This document shows, in pieces, positions 39,681 to 52,600 of a DNA stretch of 64,000 nt (within the stretch, counting starts at the first letter, position 1; the number at the start of each line of letters is the position of its first letter). Location: assembly GCA_027924585.1 (NCBI GenBank), contig BSBM01000917.1, forward strand, positions 10,469,501 to 10,533,500, given 5' to 3'. The DNA comes from Larix kaempferi (taxonomy: Eukaryota > Streptophyta > Pinopsida > Pinales > Pinaceae). The notes beneath the pieces were generated by a model. That model saw nothing but the letters and a program-made list of their open reading frames with translations, had not been told where the DNA came from and did no database searches. The position numbers were made by a program, and so were the translations under genes.

Positions 39681-42600
39681 TCTCGTTGCATGCGAAAACT
39701 ATAGAAAGTCGTTCTGACGTAGAATGTGCATAATTTGTAGATTCCATTTATGAAATAAAACACATTTTCTAAAAACTCGTGTTTTTTACGAAATCATGTA
39801 AACCTTCTAGAAGCTGTGATTTTAAAAAACGGTGGAAGTAAATTTTTCTTATTTCCGGACGCATGCGCAAACTATAGAAAGTCGTTATGACGTAGAATGT
39901 GCATACTTTGTAGATTCCATTTATGAAATAAAACACATTTTCTAAAAACTCGTGTTTTTTACGAAATCATGTAAACCTTCTAGAAGCTGTGATTTTAAAA
40001 AACGGTGGAAGTAAGCTTTTCTTATTTCTGGACGCATGCGCAAACTATAGAAAGTCGTTATGACGTAGAATGTGCATACTTTTTTGATTCCATTTATGAA
40101 ATAAAACACATTTTCTAAAAACTCGTGTTTTTTAAGAAATCATGTAAACCTTCTAGAAGCTGTGAAATAAAAAATAGGGGAAGTAAGATTTTCTTATTTC
40201 CGGACGCATGCGCAAACTATAGAAAGTCGTTATGACGTAGAATGTGCATACTTTGTAGATTCCATTTATGAAATAAAACACATTTTCTAAAAACTCATGT
40301 TTTTTACGAAATCATGTAAACCTTCTAGAAGCTGTGATTTTAAAAAACGGTGGAAGTAAGCTTTTCTTATTTCCGGACGCATGCGCAAACTATAGAAGGT
40401 CGTTATGATGTAGAATGTGCATACTTTGTTGATTCCATATATGAAATAAAACACATTTTAAAAAAACTCGTTTTTTTTAAGAAATCATGTAAACCTTCTA
40501 GAAGCAGTGATTTAAAAAAACGGTGGAAGTAAGCTTTTCTTATTTCCGGACGCATGCGCAAACTATAGAAAGTTTTTATGACGTAGAATGTGCATACTTC
40601 GTTGATTCCATTTATGAAATAAAACATATTTTCTAAAAACTAATGTTTTTTAAGAAATCATGTAAACCTTCTAGAAGCTGTGATTTTAAAAAGCGGGGGA
40701 AGTAAGCTTTTCTTATTTCCAAACGCATGCGCAAACTATAGAAAGTCTTTATGACGTAGAATGTGCATACTTTTTTTATTCCATTTATGAAATAAAACAC
40801 ATTTTCTAAAAACACGTGTTTTTTAAGAAATCATGTAAACCTTCTAGAAGCTGTGATTTTAAAAAACGGGGGAAGTAAGCTTTTCTTATTTCCGGACGCA
40901 TGCGCAAACTATAGAATGTCGTTATGACGTAGAATGTGCATACTTTGTAGATTCCATTTATGAAATAAAACACATTTTCTAAAAACTCGTGTTTTTTAAG
41001 AAATCATGTAAACCTTCTAGAAGCTGTGATTTTAAAAAACGGTGCAAGTAAGCTTTTATTATTTCCGGATGCATGCGCAAACTATAGAAAGTCGTTATGA
41101 CGTAGAATGTGCATACTTTGTAGATTCCATTTATGAAATAAAACACATTTTCTAAAAACTCGTGTTTTTTACGAAATCATGTAAACCTTCTAGAAGCTGT
41201 GATTTTAAAAAACGGTGGAAGTAAGCTTTTCTTATTTACGGACGCATGTGCAAACTATAGAAAGTCGTTATGACGTACAATGCGCATACTTTGTAGATTC
41301 CATTTATGAAATAAAACACATTTTCTAAAAACTCGTGTTTTTTACGAAATCATGTAAACCTTCTAGAAGCTGTGATTTTAGAAAACGGTGGAAGTAAGCT
41401 TTTCTTATTTCCGGACGCATGAGCAAACTATAGAAAGTCGTTATGACGTAGAATGTGCATATTTTGTTGATTCCATTTGTGAAATAAAACACATTTTCTA
41501 AAAACTCGTGTTTTTTAAGAAATCATGTAAACCTTCTAGAAGCCGTGATTTAAAAAAACGGGGGAAGTAAGCTTTTCTTATTTCCGATCGAATGCGCAAA
41601 CTATAGAAAGTCGTTATGGCGTAGAATGTGCATACTTTGTGGATAGAATTTATGAAATAAAATACATTTTCTAAAAACTCGTGTTTTTTATGAAATCATG
41701 TAAACCTTCTAGAAGCTGTGATTTAAAAAAACGGTGGAAGTAAGCTTTTCTTATATCCGGACGCATGCGCAAACTATAGAAAGTCGTTATGACGTAGAAT
41801 GTGCATACTTTGTTGATTCCATTTATGAAATAAAACACGTTTTCTAAAAACTCGTGTTTTTTTGGAAATCATGTAAACCTTCTAGAAGCTGTGATTTTAA
41901 AAAACGGTGGAAGTAAACTTTTCTTATTTCGGGACGCATTCGCAAAGTATAGAAAGTCGTTATGACGTAGAATGTGCATACTTCGTAGATTCCATTTATG
42001 AAATAAAACACATTTTCTAAAAACTCGTGTTTTTTACGAAATCATGTAAACCTTCTAGAAGCTGTGATATTAAAAAACGGGGGAAGTAATCTTTTCTTAT
42101 TTCTGGACGCATGCGTAAACTATAGAAAGTCGTTATGACGTAGAATGTCCATACTTTGTTGATTCCATTTATGCAATAAAACACATTTTCTAAAAAGTCG
42201 TGTTTTTTAAGAAATCATGTAAACCTTCTAGAAGCTATGATTTTAAAAAACGGTGGAAGTAAGCTTTTCTTATTTCCGGACGCATGTGCAAACTATAGAA
42301 AGTCGTTATGATGTAGAATGTGCATACTTTGTTGATACCATATATGAAATAAAACACATTTTAAAAAAACGCTTGTTTTTTAAGAAATCATGTAAACCTT
42401 CTAGAAGCTATGATTTTAAAAAACGGTGGAAGTAAGCTTTTCTTATTTCCGGACGCATGCGCAAACTATAGAAAGTCGTTATGACGTAGAATGTGCATAC
42501 TTTGTTGATTCCAATTATGAAATAAAAAATATTTTCTAAAAACTAATGTTTTTTAAGAAATCATGTAAACCTTCTAGAAGCTGTGATTTTAAAAAATGGG

Positions 42601-45043
42601 GGAAGTAAGCTTTTCTTATTTCCAAACGCATGCGCAAACTATAGAGAGTCTTTATGACGTAGAATTTGCATACTTTGTTGATTCCATTTATGAAATAAAA
42701 CACATTTTCTAAAAACTCGTGTTTTTTAAGAAATCATGTAAACCTTCTAGAAGCTGTGATTTTAAAAAACGGGGGAAGTAAGCTTTTCTTATTTCCAAAC
42801 GCATGCGCAAACTATAGAAAGTCTTTATGACGTAGAATGTGCATACTTTGTTGATTCCATTTATGAAATAAAACACATTTTCTAAAAACTCGTGTTTTTT
42901 AAGAAATCATGTAAACCTTCTAGAAGCTATGATTTTAAAAAACGGGGCAAGTAAGCTTTTCTTATTTCCGGACGCATGCGCAAACTATAGAAAGTCGTTA
43001 CGACATAGAATGTGCATACTTTGTAGATTCCATTTATGAAATAAAACACATTTTCTAAAAACACGTGTTTTTTACGAAATCGTGTAAACCTTCTAGAAGC
43101 TGTGATTTTAAAAAAGGGGGGAAGTAAGCTTTTCTTATTTCCGGACGCATGTGCAAACTATAGAAAGTCGTTATGACGTAGAATGCGCATACTTCGTAGA
43201 TTCCATTTATGAAATAAAACACATTTTCTAAAAACTCGTGTTTTTTTACGAAATCATGTAAACCTTCTAGAAGCCGTGATTTTAAAAAACGGTGGAAGTA
43301 AACTTTTCTTATTTCCGGACGCATGCGCAAACTATAGAAAGTCGTTATGACGTAGAATGTGCATACTTTGTAGATTTCATTTATGAAATAAAACACATTT
43401 TCTAAAAACTCATGTTTTTTACGAAATCATGTAAACCTTCTAGAAGCTGTGATTTTAAAAAACGGTGGAAGTAAGCTTTTGTTATTTCCGGACGCATGCA
43501 CAAACTATAGAAAGTCGTTATGACGTAGAATGTGCATACTTTGTTGATTCCATTTATGAAATAAAACACATTTTCTAAAAACTCATGTTTTGTAAGAAAT
43601 CATGTAAACCTTCTAGAAGCTGTGATTTTAAAAAACGGTGGAAGTAAGCTTTTCTTATTTCCGGATGAATGCGAAAACTATAGAAAGTCGTTATGACGTA
43701 GAATGTGCATACTTTGTAGATTCCATTTATGAAATAAAACACATTTTCTAAAAACACGTGTTTTTTACGAAATCGTGTAAACCTTCTAGAAGCTGTGATT
43801 TTAAAAAATGGTGGAAGTAAGCTTTTCTTATTTCCGGATGAATGCGCAAACTATAGAAAGTCGTTATGACGTAGAATGTGGATACTTTGTTGATTCCATT
43901 TATGAAATAAAACACATTTTCTAAAAACTCGTGTTTTTAAAGAAATCATGTAAACCTTCTAGAAGCTGTGATTTTAAAAAAGGGGGGAAGTAAGCTTTTC
44001 TTATTTCCGGACGCATGTGCAAACTATAGAAAGTCGTTATGACGTACAATGCGCATACTTTGTAGATTCCATTTATGAAATAAAACACATTTTCTAAAAA
44101 CTCGTGTTTTTTACGAAATCATGTAAACCTTCTAGAAGCTGTGATTTTAAAAAACAGTGGAAGTAAACTTTTCTTATTTCCGGACGCATGCGCAAACTAT
44201 AGAAAGTCGTTATGACGTAGAATGTGCATACTTTGTAGATTTCATTTATGAAATAAAACACATTTTCTAAAAACTCATGTTTTTTACGAAATCATGTAAA
44301 CCTTCTAGAAGCTGTGATTTTAGAAAACGGTGGAAGTAAGCTTTTCTTATTTCCGGACGCATAAGCAAACTATAGAAAGTCGTTATGACGTAGAATGTGC
44401 ATATTTTGTTGATTCCATTTATGAAATAAAACACATTTTCTAAAAACTCGTGTTTTTTAAGAAATCATGTAAACCTTCTAGAAGCTGTGATTTAAAAAAA
44501 CGGGGGAAGTAAGCTTTTCTTATTTCCGATCGAATGCGCAAACTATAGAAAGTCGTTATGGCGTAGAATGTGCATACTTTGTGGATTCCATTTATGAAAT
44601 AAAACACATTTTCTAAAAACTCGTGTTTTTTATGAAATCATGTAAACCTTCTAGAAGCTGTGATTTAAAAAAACGGTGGAAGTAAGCTTTTCTTATATCC
44701 GGACGCATGCGCAAACTATAGAAAGTCGTTATGACGTAGAATGTGCATACTTTGTTGATTCCATTTATGAAATAAAACACGTTTTCTAAAAACTCGTGTT
44801 TTTTTGGAAATCATGTAAACCTTCTAGAAGCTGTGATTTTAAAAAACGGGGGAAGTAAGCTTTTCTTATTTGCGGACGAATGCGAAAACTATAGAAAGTC
44901 GTTATGACGTAGAATGTGCATACTTTGTAGATTCCATTTATGAAATAAAACACATTTTCTAAAAACTCGTGTTTTTTACGAAATCATGTAAACCTTCTAG
45001 AAGCTGTGATTTTAAAAACCGGTGGATGTAAGCTTTTCTTATT
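39681..45043 (+). repeat. 31-monomer HOR copy B (5363 bp)
   Basis: This copy repeats copy A with an internal patch. At about 41.22-41.87 kb it carries monomers that in copy A are found at 38.63-39.46 kb (GTACAATGCGC at 41275; CCGATCGAATGCG at 41584; GTTTTTTTGGAAATC near 41852), minus one monomer. It then jumps to the equivalent of 36.54 kb (TTCGGGACGCATTCG at 41931). The same monomers occur again in their expected place (CCGATCGAATGCG at 44526). From 41.9 kb to the end it matches copy A at 5363 bp with about ten visible differences in 3.1 kb. Confidence 0.92.
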
Positions 45044-45855
45044 TCTCGTTGCATGCGAAAACTATAGAAAGTCGTTCTGACGTAGAATGTGCATAATTTG
45101 TAGATTCCATTTATGAAATAAAACACATTTTCTAAAAACTCGTGTTTTTTACGAAATCATGTAAACCTTCTAGAAGCTGTGATTTTAAAAAACGGTGGAA
45201 GTAAATTTTTCTTATTTCCGGACGCATGCGCAAACTATAGAAAGTCGTTATGACGTAGAATGTGCATACTTTGTAGATTCCATTTATGAAATAAAACACA
45301 TTTTCTAAAAACTCGTGTTTTTTACGAAATCATGTAAACCTTCTAGAAGCTGTGATTTTAAAAAACGGTGGAAGTAAGCTTTTCTTATTTCTGGATGCAT
45401 GCGCAAACTATAGAAAGTCGTTATGACGTAGAATGTGCATACTTTTTTGATTCCATTTATGAAATAAAACTCATTTTCTAAAAACTCGTGTTTTTTAAGA
45501 AATCATGTAAACCTTCTAGAAGCTGTGAAATAAAAAATAGGGGAAGTAAGATTTTCTTATTTCCGGACGCATGCGCAAACTATAGAAAGTCGTTATGACG
45601 TAGAATGTGCATACTTTGTAGATTCCATTTATGAAATAAAACACATTTTCTAAAAACTCGTGTTTTTTACGAAATCATGTAAACCTTCTAGAAGCTGTGA
45701 TTTTAAAAAACGGAGGAAGTAAGCTTTTCTTATTTCCGGACGCATGCGCAAACTATAGAAGGTCGTTATGATGTAGAATGTGCATACTTTGTTGATTCCA
45801 TATATGAAATAAAACACATTTTAAAAAAACTCGTTTTTTTTAAGAAATCATGTAA
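45044..45855 (+). repeat. Partial HOR copy C
   Basis: This 0.8-kb stretch repeats the start of copy B at exactly 5363 bp. It shares TCTCGTTGCATGCG, GTAAATTTTTC, GAAATAAAAAATAGGGG, GAAGGTCGTTATGATG (45760) and ACTCGTTTTTTTTAAG (near 45830). After about 45860 the sequence switches to a monomer with CCGGACGAATGCG and GTGGATACTTTG, resembling 43.8 kb. This is the right-hand edge of the 28/31-monomer array. Confidence 0.88.
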
Positions 45856-47820
45856 ACCTTCTAGAAGCTGTGATTTTAAAAAATGGTGGAAGTAAGCTTT
45901 TCTTATTTCCGGACGAATGCGCAAACTATAGAAAGTCGTTATGACGTAGAATGTGGATACTTTGTTCATTCCATTTATGAAATAAAACACATTTTCTAAA
46001 AACTCGTGTTTTTTACGAAATCATGTAAACCTTCTAGAAGCTGTGATTTAAAAAAACGGGGGAAGTAAGCTTTTCTTATTTCCGGTCGAATGCGCAAACT
46101 ATAGAAAGTCGTTATGACGTAGAATGTGCATACTTTGTGGATTCCATTTATGAAATAAAACACATTTTCTAAAAACTCGTGTTTTTTATGAAATCATGTA
46201 AACCTTCTAGAATCTGTGATTTAAAAAAACGGTGGAAGTAAGCTTTTCTTATTTCCGGACGCATGCACAAACTATAGAAAGTCGTTATGATGTAGAATGT
46301 GCATACTTTGTTGATTCCATTTATGAAATAAAACACGTTTTCTAAAAACTCGTGTTTTTTACGAAATCATGTAAACCTTCTAGAAGCTGTGATTTTAAAA
46401 AACGGGGGAAGTAAGCTTTTCTTATTTCCGGACACATGCGCAAACTATAGAAAGTCGTTATGACGTATAATGTGCATACTTTGTTGATTCCATTTATGAA
46501 ATAAAACACATTTTCTAAAAACACGTGTTTTTTACGAAATCGTGTAAACCTACTAGAAGCTGTGATTTTAAAAAACGGTGGAAGTAAGCTTTTCTTATTT
46601 CCGGACGAATGCGCAAACTATAGAAAGTCGTTATGACGTAGAATGTGCATACTTTGTTGATTCCATTTATGAAATAAAACACATTTTCTAAAAACTCGTG
46701 TTTTTTAAGAAATCATGTAAACCTTCTAGAAGTTGTGATTTTAAAAAACGGCGGAAGTAAGCTTTTCTTATTTCCGGACGCATGTGCAAACTATAGAAAG
46801 TCGTTATGACGTAGAATGTGCATACTTTTTAGATTCCATTTATGAAATAAAACACGTTTTCTAAAAACTCGTGTTTTTTACGAAATCATGTAAACCTTTT
46901 AGAAGCTGTGATTTTAAAAAACGGTGGAAGTAAACTTTTCTTATTTCCAGACGCATGCGTAAACTATAGAAAGTCGTTATGACGTAGAATGTGCATACTT
47001 TGTAGATTCCATTTATGAAATAAAACACATTTTCTAAAAACTCGTGTTTTTTACGAAATCATGTAAACCTTCTAGAAGCTGTGATTTTAAAAAACGGTGG
47101 AAGTAAGCTTTTCTTATTTCCGGACGCATGCGCAAACTATAGAAAGTCGTTATGACGTAGAATGTGCATATTTTGTTGATTCCATTTATGAAATAAAACA
47201 CATTTTCTAAAAACTCGTGTTTTTGAAGCAATCATGTAAACCTTCTAGAAGCTATGATTTTAAAAAACGGTGGAAGTAAGCTTTTCTTATTTCCGGACGC
47301 ATGCACAAACTATAGAAAGTCGTTATGATGTAGAATGTGCATAATTTGTTGATTCCATATATGAAATAAAACACATTTTAAAAAAACTCGTGTTTTTTAA
47401 GAAATCATGCAAACATTCTAGAAGCTGTGATTTTAAAAAACGGTGGGAGTAAGCTTTTCTTATTTCCGGACGCATGCGCAAACTATAGAAATTCGTTATG
47501 ACGTAGAATGTGCATACTTTGTTGATTCCATTTATGAAATAAAACATATTTTCTAAAAACTAGTATTTTTTAAGAAATCATGTAAACCTCCTAGAAGCTG
47601 TGATTTTAAAAAACGGGGGAAGTAAGCTTTTCTTATTTCCAAACGCATGCGCAAACTATAGAAAGTCGTTATGACGTAGAATGTGCATACTTTGTTGATT
47701 CTATTTATGAAATAAAACACATTTTCTAAAAACACGTGTTTTTTACGAAATCGTGTAAACCTTCTAGAAGCTGTGATTTTAAAAAACGGTGGAAGTAAGC
47801 TTTTCTTATTTCCGGACGAA
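45856..47820 (+). repeat. Unphased monomers with scattered cassette copies
   Basis: This interval follows no single HOR register. It contains one copy of the three-monomer cassette near 46040-46360 (TTTAAAAAAACGGGGG, CCGGTCGAATGCG, GTGGATTCC, TTTTTATGAAATC, CACGTTTTC) and two 16-bp CACGTG palindromes (46517 and 47728). The 47.33-47.82 kb portion matches 53.38-53.70 kb in part. One monomer near 47225 carries an unusual GTTTTTGAAGCAATC. No gene or foreign element was seen. Confidence 0.75.
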
Positions 47821-49600
47821 TGCAAAAGTTATAGAAAGTCGTTATGACGTAGAATGTGCATACTTTGTTGATTCCATTTATGAAATAAAACACATTTTCT
47901 AAAAACTCGTGTTTTTTAAGAAATCATGTAAACCTTCTAGAAGCTGTAATTTTAAAAAACGGCGGAAGTAAGCTTTTCTTATTTCCGGACGCATTCGCAA
48001 ACTATAGAAAGTCGTTATGATGTAGAATGTGCATACTTTGTTGATTCCATTTATGAAATAAAACACATTTTCTAAAAACTCATGTTTTTTAAGAAATCAT
48101 GTAAACCTTCTAGAAGCTGTGATTTTAAAAAATGGGGGAAGTAAGCTTTTCTTATTTCCAAATGCATGTGCAAACTATAGAAAGTCGTTATGACGTAGAA
48201 TGAGCATACTTTGTAGATTCCATTTATGAAATAAAACACATTTTCTAAAAACTCGTGTTTTTTACGAAATCATGTAAACCTTCTAGAAGCTGTGATTTTA
48301 AAAAACGGTTGAAGTAAACTTTTCTTATTTCCCGACGCATGCGCAAACTATAGAAAGTCGTTATGATGTAGAATGTGCATACTTTGTAGATTCCATTTAT
48401 GAAATAAAACACATTTTCTAAAAACTCGTGTTTTTTACGAAATCATGTAAACCTTCTAGAAGCTGTGATTTTAAAAAACGGTGGAAGTAAGCTTTTCTTA
48501 TTTCCGGACGCATGCGCAAACTAGAGAAAGTCGTTATGACGTAGAATGTGCATACTTTGTTGATTCCATTTATGAAATAAAACACATTTTCTAAAAACTC
48601 ATGTTTTTTAAGAAATCATGTAAACCTTCTAGAAGCTGTGATTTTAAAAAACGGGGGAAGTAAGCTTTTCTTATTTCCAAACGCATGCGAAAACTATAGA
48701 AAGTCGTTATGACGTAGAATGTGCATACTTTCTTGATTCCATTTATGAAATAAAACACATTATCTAAAAACTCGTGTTTTTTAAGAAATCATGTAAACCT
48801 TCTAGAAGCTATGATTTAGAAAAACGGAGGAAGTAAGCTTTTCTTTTTTCCGTACGCATGCGCAAACTATAGAAAGTCGTTATGACGTAGAATGTGCATA
48901 CTTTGTAGATTCCATTTATGAAATAAAACACATTTTCTAAAAACTGGTGTCTTTTAAGAAATCATGTAAACCTTCTAGAAGCTGTGATTTTAAAAAACAG
49001 GGGAAGTAAGCTCTTCTTATTTCCGGACGCATGCGCAAACTATAGAAAGTCATTATGACGTAGAATGTGCATACTTTATAGATTTCATTTATGAAATAAA
49101 ACACATTTTCTAAAAACTCGTGTTTTTTAAGAAATCATGTAAACCTTCTAGAAGCTGTGATTTTAAAAAATGGTGGAAGTAAGCTTTTCTTATTTCCGGA
49201 CGCATGCGCAAACTATAGAAAGTCGTTATGACGTAGAATGTGCATACTTTGTTGATTGCATTGATGAAATAAAACATATTTTCTAAAAACTAGTGTTGTT
49301 TAAGAAATCATGTAAACCTTCTAGAAGCTGTGATTTTAAAAAGCGGGGGAAGTAAGCTTTTCTTATTTCCAAACGCATGCGCAGACTATAGAAAGTCATT
49401 ATGACGTAGAATGTGCATACTTTGTAGATTCCATTTATGAAATAAAACACATTTTCTAAAAACTCGTGTTTTTTAGGAAATCATGTAAACCTTCTAGAAG
49501 CTGTGATTTTAAAAAACGGTGGAAGTAAGCTTTTCTTATTTCCGGACGCATGCGCAAACTATAGAAAGTCATTATGACGTAGAATGTGCATACTTTTTTT
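47820..49600 (+). repeat. Third copy of the 32.25-kb segment, one monomer short
   Basis: This segment matches 32.25-34.3 kb and 53.70-55.7 kb. The offset from the first copy is 15569 bp at TGCAAAAGTTATAG but 15397 bp (exactly 89 monomers) at CGGAGGAAG (48825). The 172-bp change is one missing monomer, traced to the hybrid unit at 48143-48315. Other shared markers are the TTTCTTTTTTCC monomer, AAGCTCTTCTTATTTCC and the CGCAGACTATAG monomer near 49380. Confidence 0.88.
48143..48315 (+). repeat. Hybrid monomer formed by fusion of two neighbours
   Basis: This monomer begins like one unit (CCAAA before the GCATG) and ends like the next one (GCATGTGC then GAATGAGCATAC). In the two related copies those features sit on separate adjacent monomers: 32574-32745 with 32746-32918, and 54023-54194 with 54195-54367. 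The join lies between consensus positions of about 20 and 27. This is the product expected from unequal exchange or replication slippage of one full unit inside the repeat, with loss of 172 bp. Confidence 0.88.
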
Positions 49601-52600
49601 ATTCCATTTATGAAATAAAACACATTTTCTAAAAACTCGTGTTTTTTAAGAAATCATGTAAACCTTCTAGAAGCTGTGAATTAAAAAAATGGGGGAAGTA
49701 AGCTTTTCTTATTTCCGAACGCATGCGCAAACTATAGAAATTCGTTATGACGTAGAATGTGCATACTTTGTAGATTCCATTTATGAAATAAAACACATTT
49801 TCTAAAAACTCGTGTTTTTTACGAAATCATGTAAACCTTCTAGAAGCTGTGATTTTAAAAAACGGTGGAAGTAAGCTTTTCTTATTTCCGGACGCATGTG
49901 CAAACTATAGAAAGTCGTTATGATGTAGAATGTGCATACTTTGTTGATTCCATATCTGAAATAAAACACATTTTAAAAAAACTCGTGTTTTTTAAGAAAT
50001 CATGTAAACCTTCTAGAAGCAGTGATTTTAAAAAACGGTGAAAGTAAGCTTTTCTTATTTCCGGACGCATGCGCAAACTATAGAAAGTCGTTATGACGTA
50101 GAATGTGCATACTTTGTAGATTCCATTTATGAAATAAAACACATTTTCTAAAAACACGTGTTTTTTACGAAATCGTGTAAACCTTCTAGAAGCTGTGATT
50201 TTAAAAAACGGTGGAAGTAAGCTTTTCTTATTTCCGGATGAATGCGCAACCTATAGAAATTCGTTATGACGTAGAATGTGCATACTTTTTTTATTCCATT
50301 TATGAAATAAAACACATTTTCTAAAAACTCGTGTTTTTTAAGAAATCATGTAAACCTTCTAGAAGCTGTGATTTTAAAAAACGGTGGAAGTAAGCTTTTC
50401 TTATTTCCGGAAGCATTCGCAAACTATAGAAAGTCGTTATGACGTAGAATGTGCATACTTTGTTGATTCCATTTATGAAATAAAACACATTTTCTAAAAA
50501 CTCGTGTTTTTTAAGAAATCATGTAAACCTTCTAGAAGCTGTGATTTAAAAAAACGGGGGAAGTAAGATTTTCTTATTTCCGGACGCATGCGCAAACTAT
50601 AGAAAGTCGTTATGACGTAGAATGTGCATACTTTGTAGATTCCATTTATGAAATAAAACACATTTTCTAAAAATTCGTGTTTTTTAAGAAGTCATGTAAA
50701 CCTTCTAGAAGCTGTGATTTAAAAAAATGGGGGAAGTAAGCTTTTCTTATTTCCGGACGCATGCGCAAACTATAGAAAGACGTTATGACGTAGAATGTGC
50801 ATACTTTGTAGATTCCATTTATGAAATAAAACACATTTTAAAAAAACTCGTGTTTTTTAAGAAATCATGTAAACCTTCTAGAAGCTGTGATTTTTAAAAA
50901 CGGTGGAAGTACGCTTTTCTTATTTCCGGACGCATGCGCAAACTATAGAAAGTCGTTATGACGTAGAATGTGAATACTTTGTTGATTCCATTTATGAAAT
51001 AAAACACATTTTCTAAAAACTCGTGTTTTTTGAGAAATCATGTAAACCTTCTAGAAGCTGTGATTTTAAAAAACGGGGGAAGTAAGCTTTTCTTATTTCC
51101 AAACGCATGCGCAAACTAAAGAAATCGTTATGACGTAGAATGTGCATACTTTGTTGATTCCATTTATGAAATAAAACACATTTTCTAAAAACTCGTGTTT
51201 TTTAAGAAATCATGTAAACCTTCTAGAAGCTGTGATTTTAAAAAACGGGGGAAGTAAGCTTTTCTTATTTCCAAACGCATGCGCAAACTATAGAAAGTCT
51301 TTATGACGTAGAATGTGCATACTTTGTTGATTCCATTTATGAAATAAAACACATTTTCTAAAAACTCGTGTTTTTTAAGAAATCATGTAAACCTTCTAGA
51401 AGCTGTGATTTTAAAAAACGGGGCAAGTAAGCTTTTCTTATTTCCGGACGCATGCGCAAACTATAGAAAGTCGTTACGACGTAGAATGTGCATACTATGT
51501 AGATTCCATTTATGAAATAAAACACATTTTCTAGAAACTCGTGTTTTTTAAGAAATCATGTAAACCTTCTAGAAGCTGTGATTTTAAAAAACGGTGGAAG
51601 TAAGCTTTTCTTATTTCTGGACGCATGCGCAAACTATAGAAAGTCGTTATGATGTAGAATGTGAATACTTTGTAGATTCCATTTATGAAATAAAACACAT
51701 TTTCTAAAAACTCGTGTTTTTTACGAAATCATGTAAACCTTCTAGAAGCTGTGATTTTAGAAAACGGTGGAAGTAAGCTTTTCTTATTTCCGGACGCATG
51801 CGCAAACTATAGAAAGTCGTTATGACGTAGAATGTGCATATTTTGTTGATTCCATTTATGAAATAAAACACATTTTCTAAAAACTCGTGTTTTTTAAGAA
51901 ATCATGTAAACCTTCTAGAAGCTGTGATTTAAAAAAACGGGGGAAGTAAGCTTTTCTTATTTCCGGTCGAATGCGCAAACTATAGAAAGTCGTTATGATG
52001 TAGAATGTGCATACTTTGTGGATTCCATTTATGAAATAAAACACATTTTCTAAAAACTCGTGTTTTTTATGAAATCATGTAAACCTTCTAGAAGCTGTGA
52101 TTTAAAAAAACGGTGGAAATAAGCTTTTCTTATTTCCGGACGCATGCGCAAACTATAGAAAGTCGTTATGACGTAGAATGTGCATACTTTGTTGATTCCA
52201 TTTATGAAATAAAACACGTTTTCTAAAAACTCGTGTTTTTTTGGAAATCATGTAAACCTTCTAGAAGCTGTGATTTTAAAAAACGGGGGAAGTAAGCTTT
52301 TCTTATTTCCAAACGCATGCGCAAACTATAGAAAGTCATTATGACGTAGAATATGCATACTTTGTTGATTCCATTAATGAAATAAAGCACATTTTCTAAA
52401 AACAAGTGTTTTTTACGAAATCATGTAAACCTTCTAGAAGCTGTGATTTAAAAAAACAGGGGAAGTAAGCTTTGCTTATTTCTGGACGCATGCGCAAACT
52501 ATAGAAAGTCGTTATGATGTAGATAGTGCATACTTTGTTGATTCCATTTATGAAATAAAACACATTTTCTAAAAACTCGTGTTTTTTAAGAAATCGTGTA

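Noticed and set aside
14050-45855. Assembly artefact as the sole explanation of near-identical HOR copies
   Set aside because: Copies carry private single-base differences and distinct indels (three-monomer differences, the patch at 41.2 kb), so they are not simple duplicated contigs. Exact copy numbers could still be wrong and need long reads.
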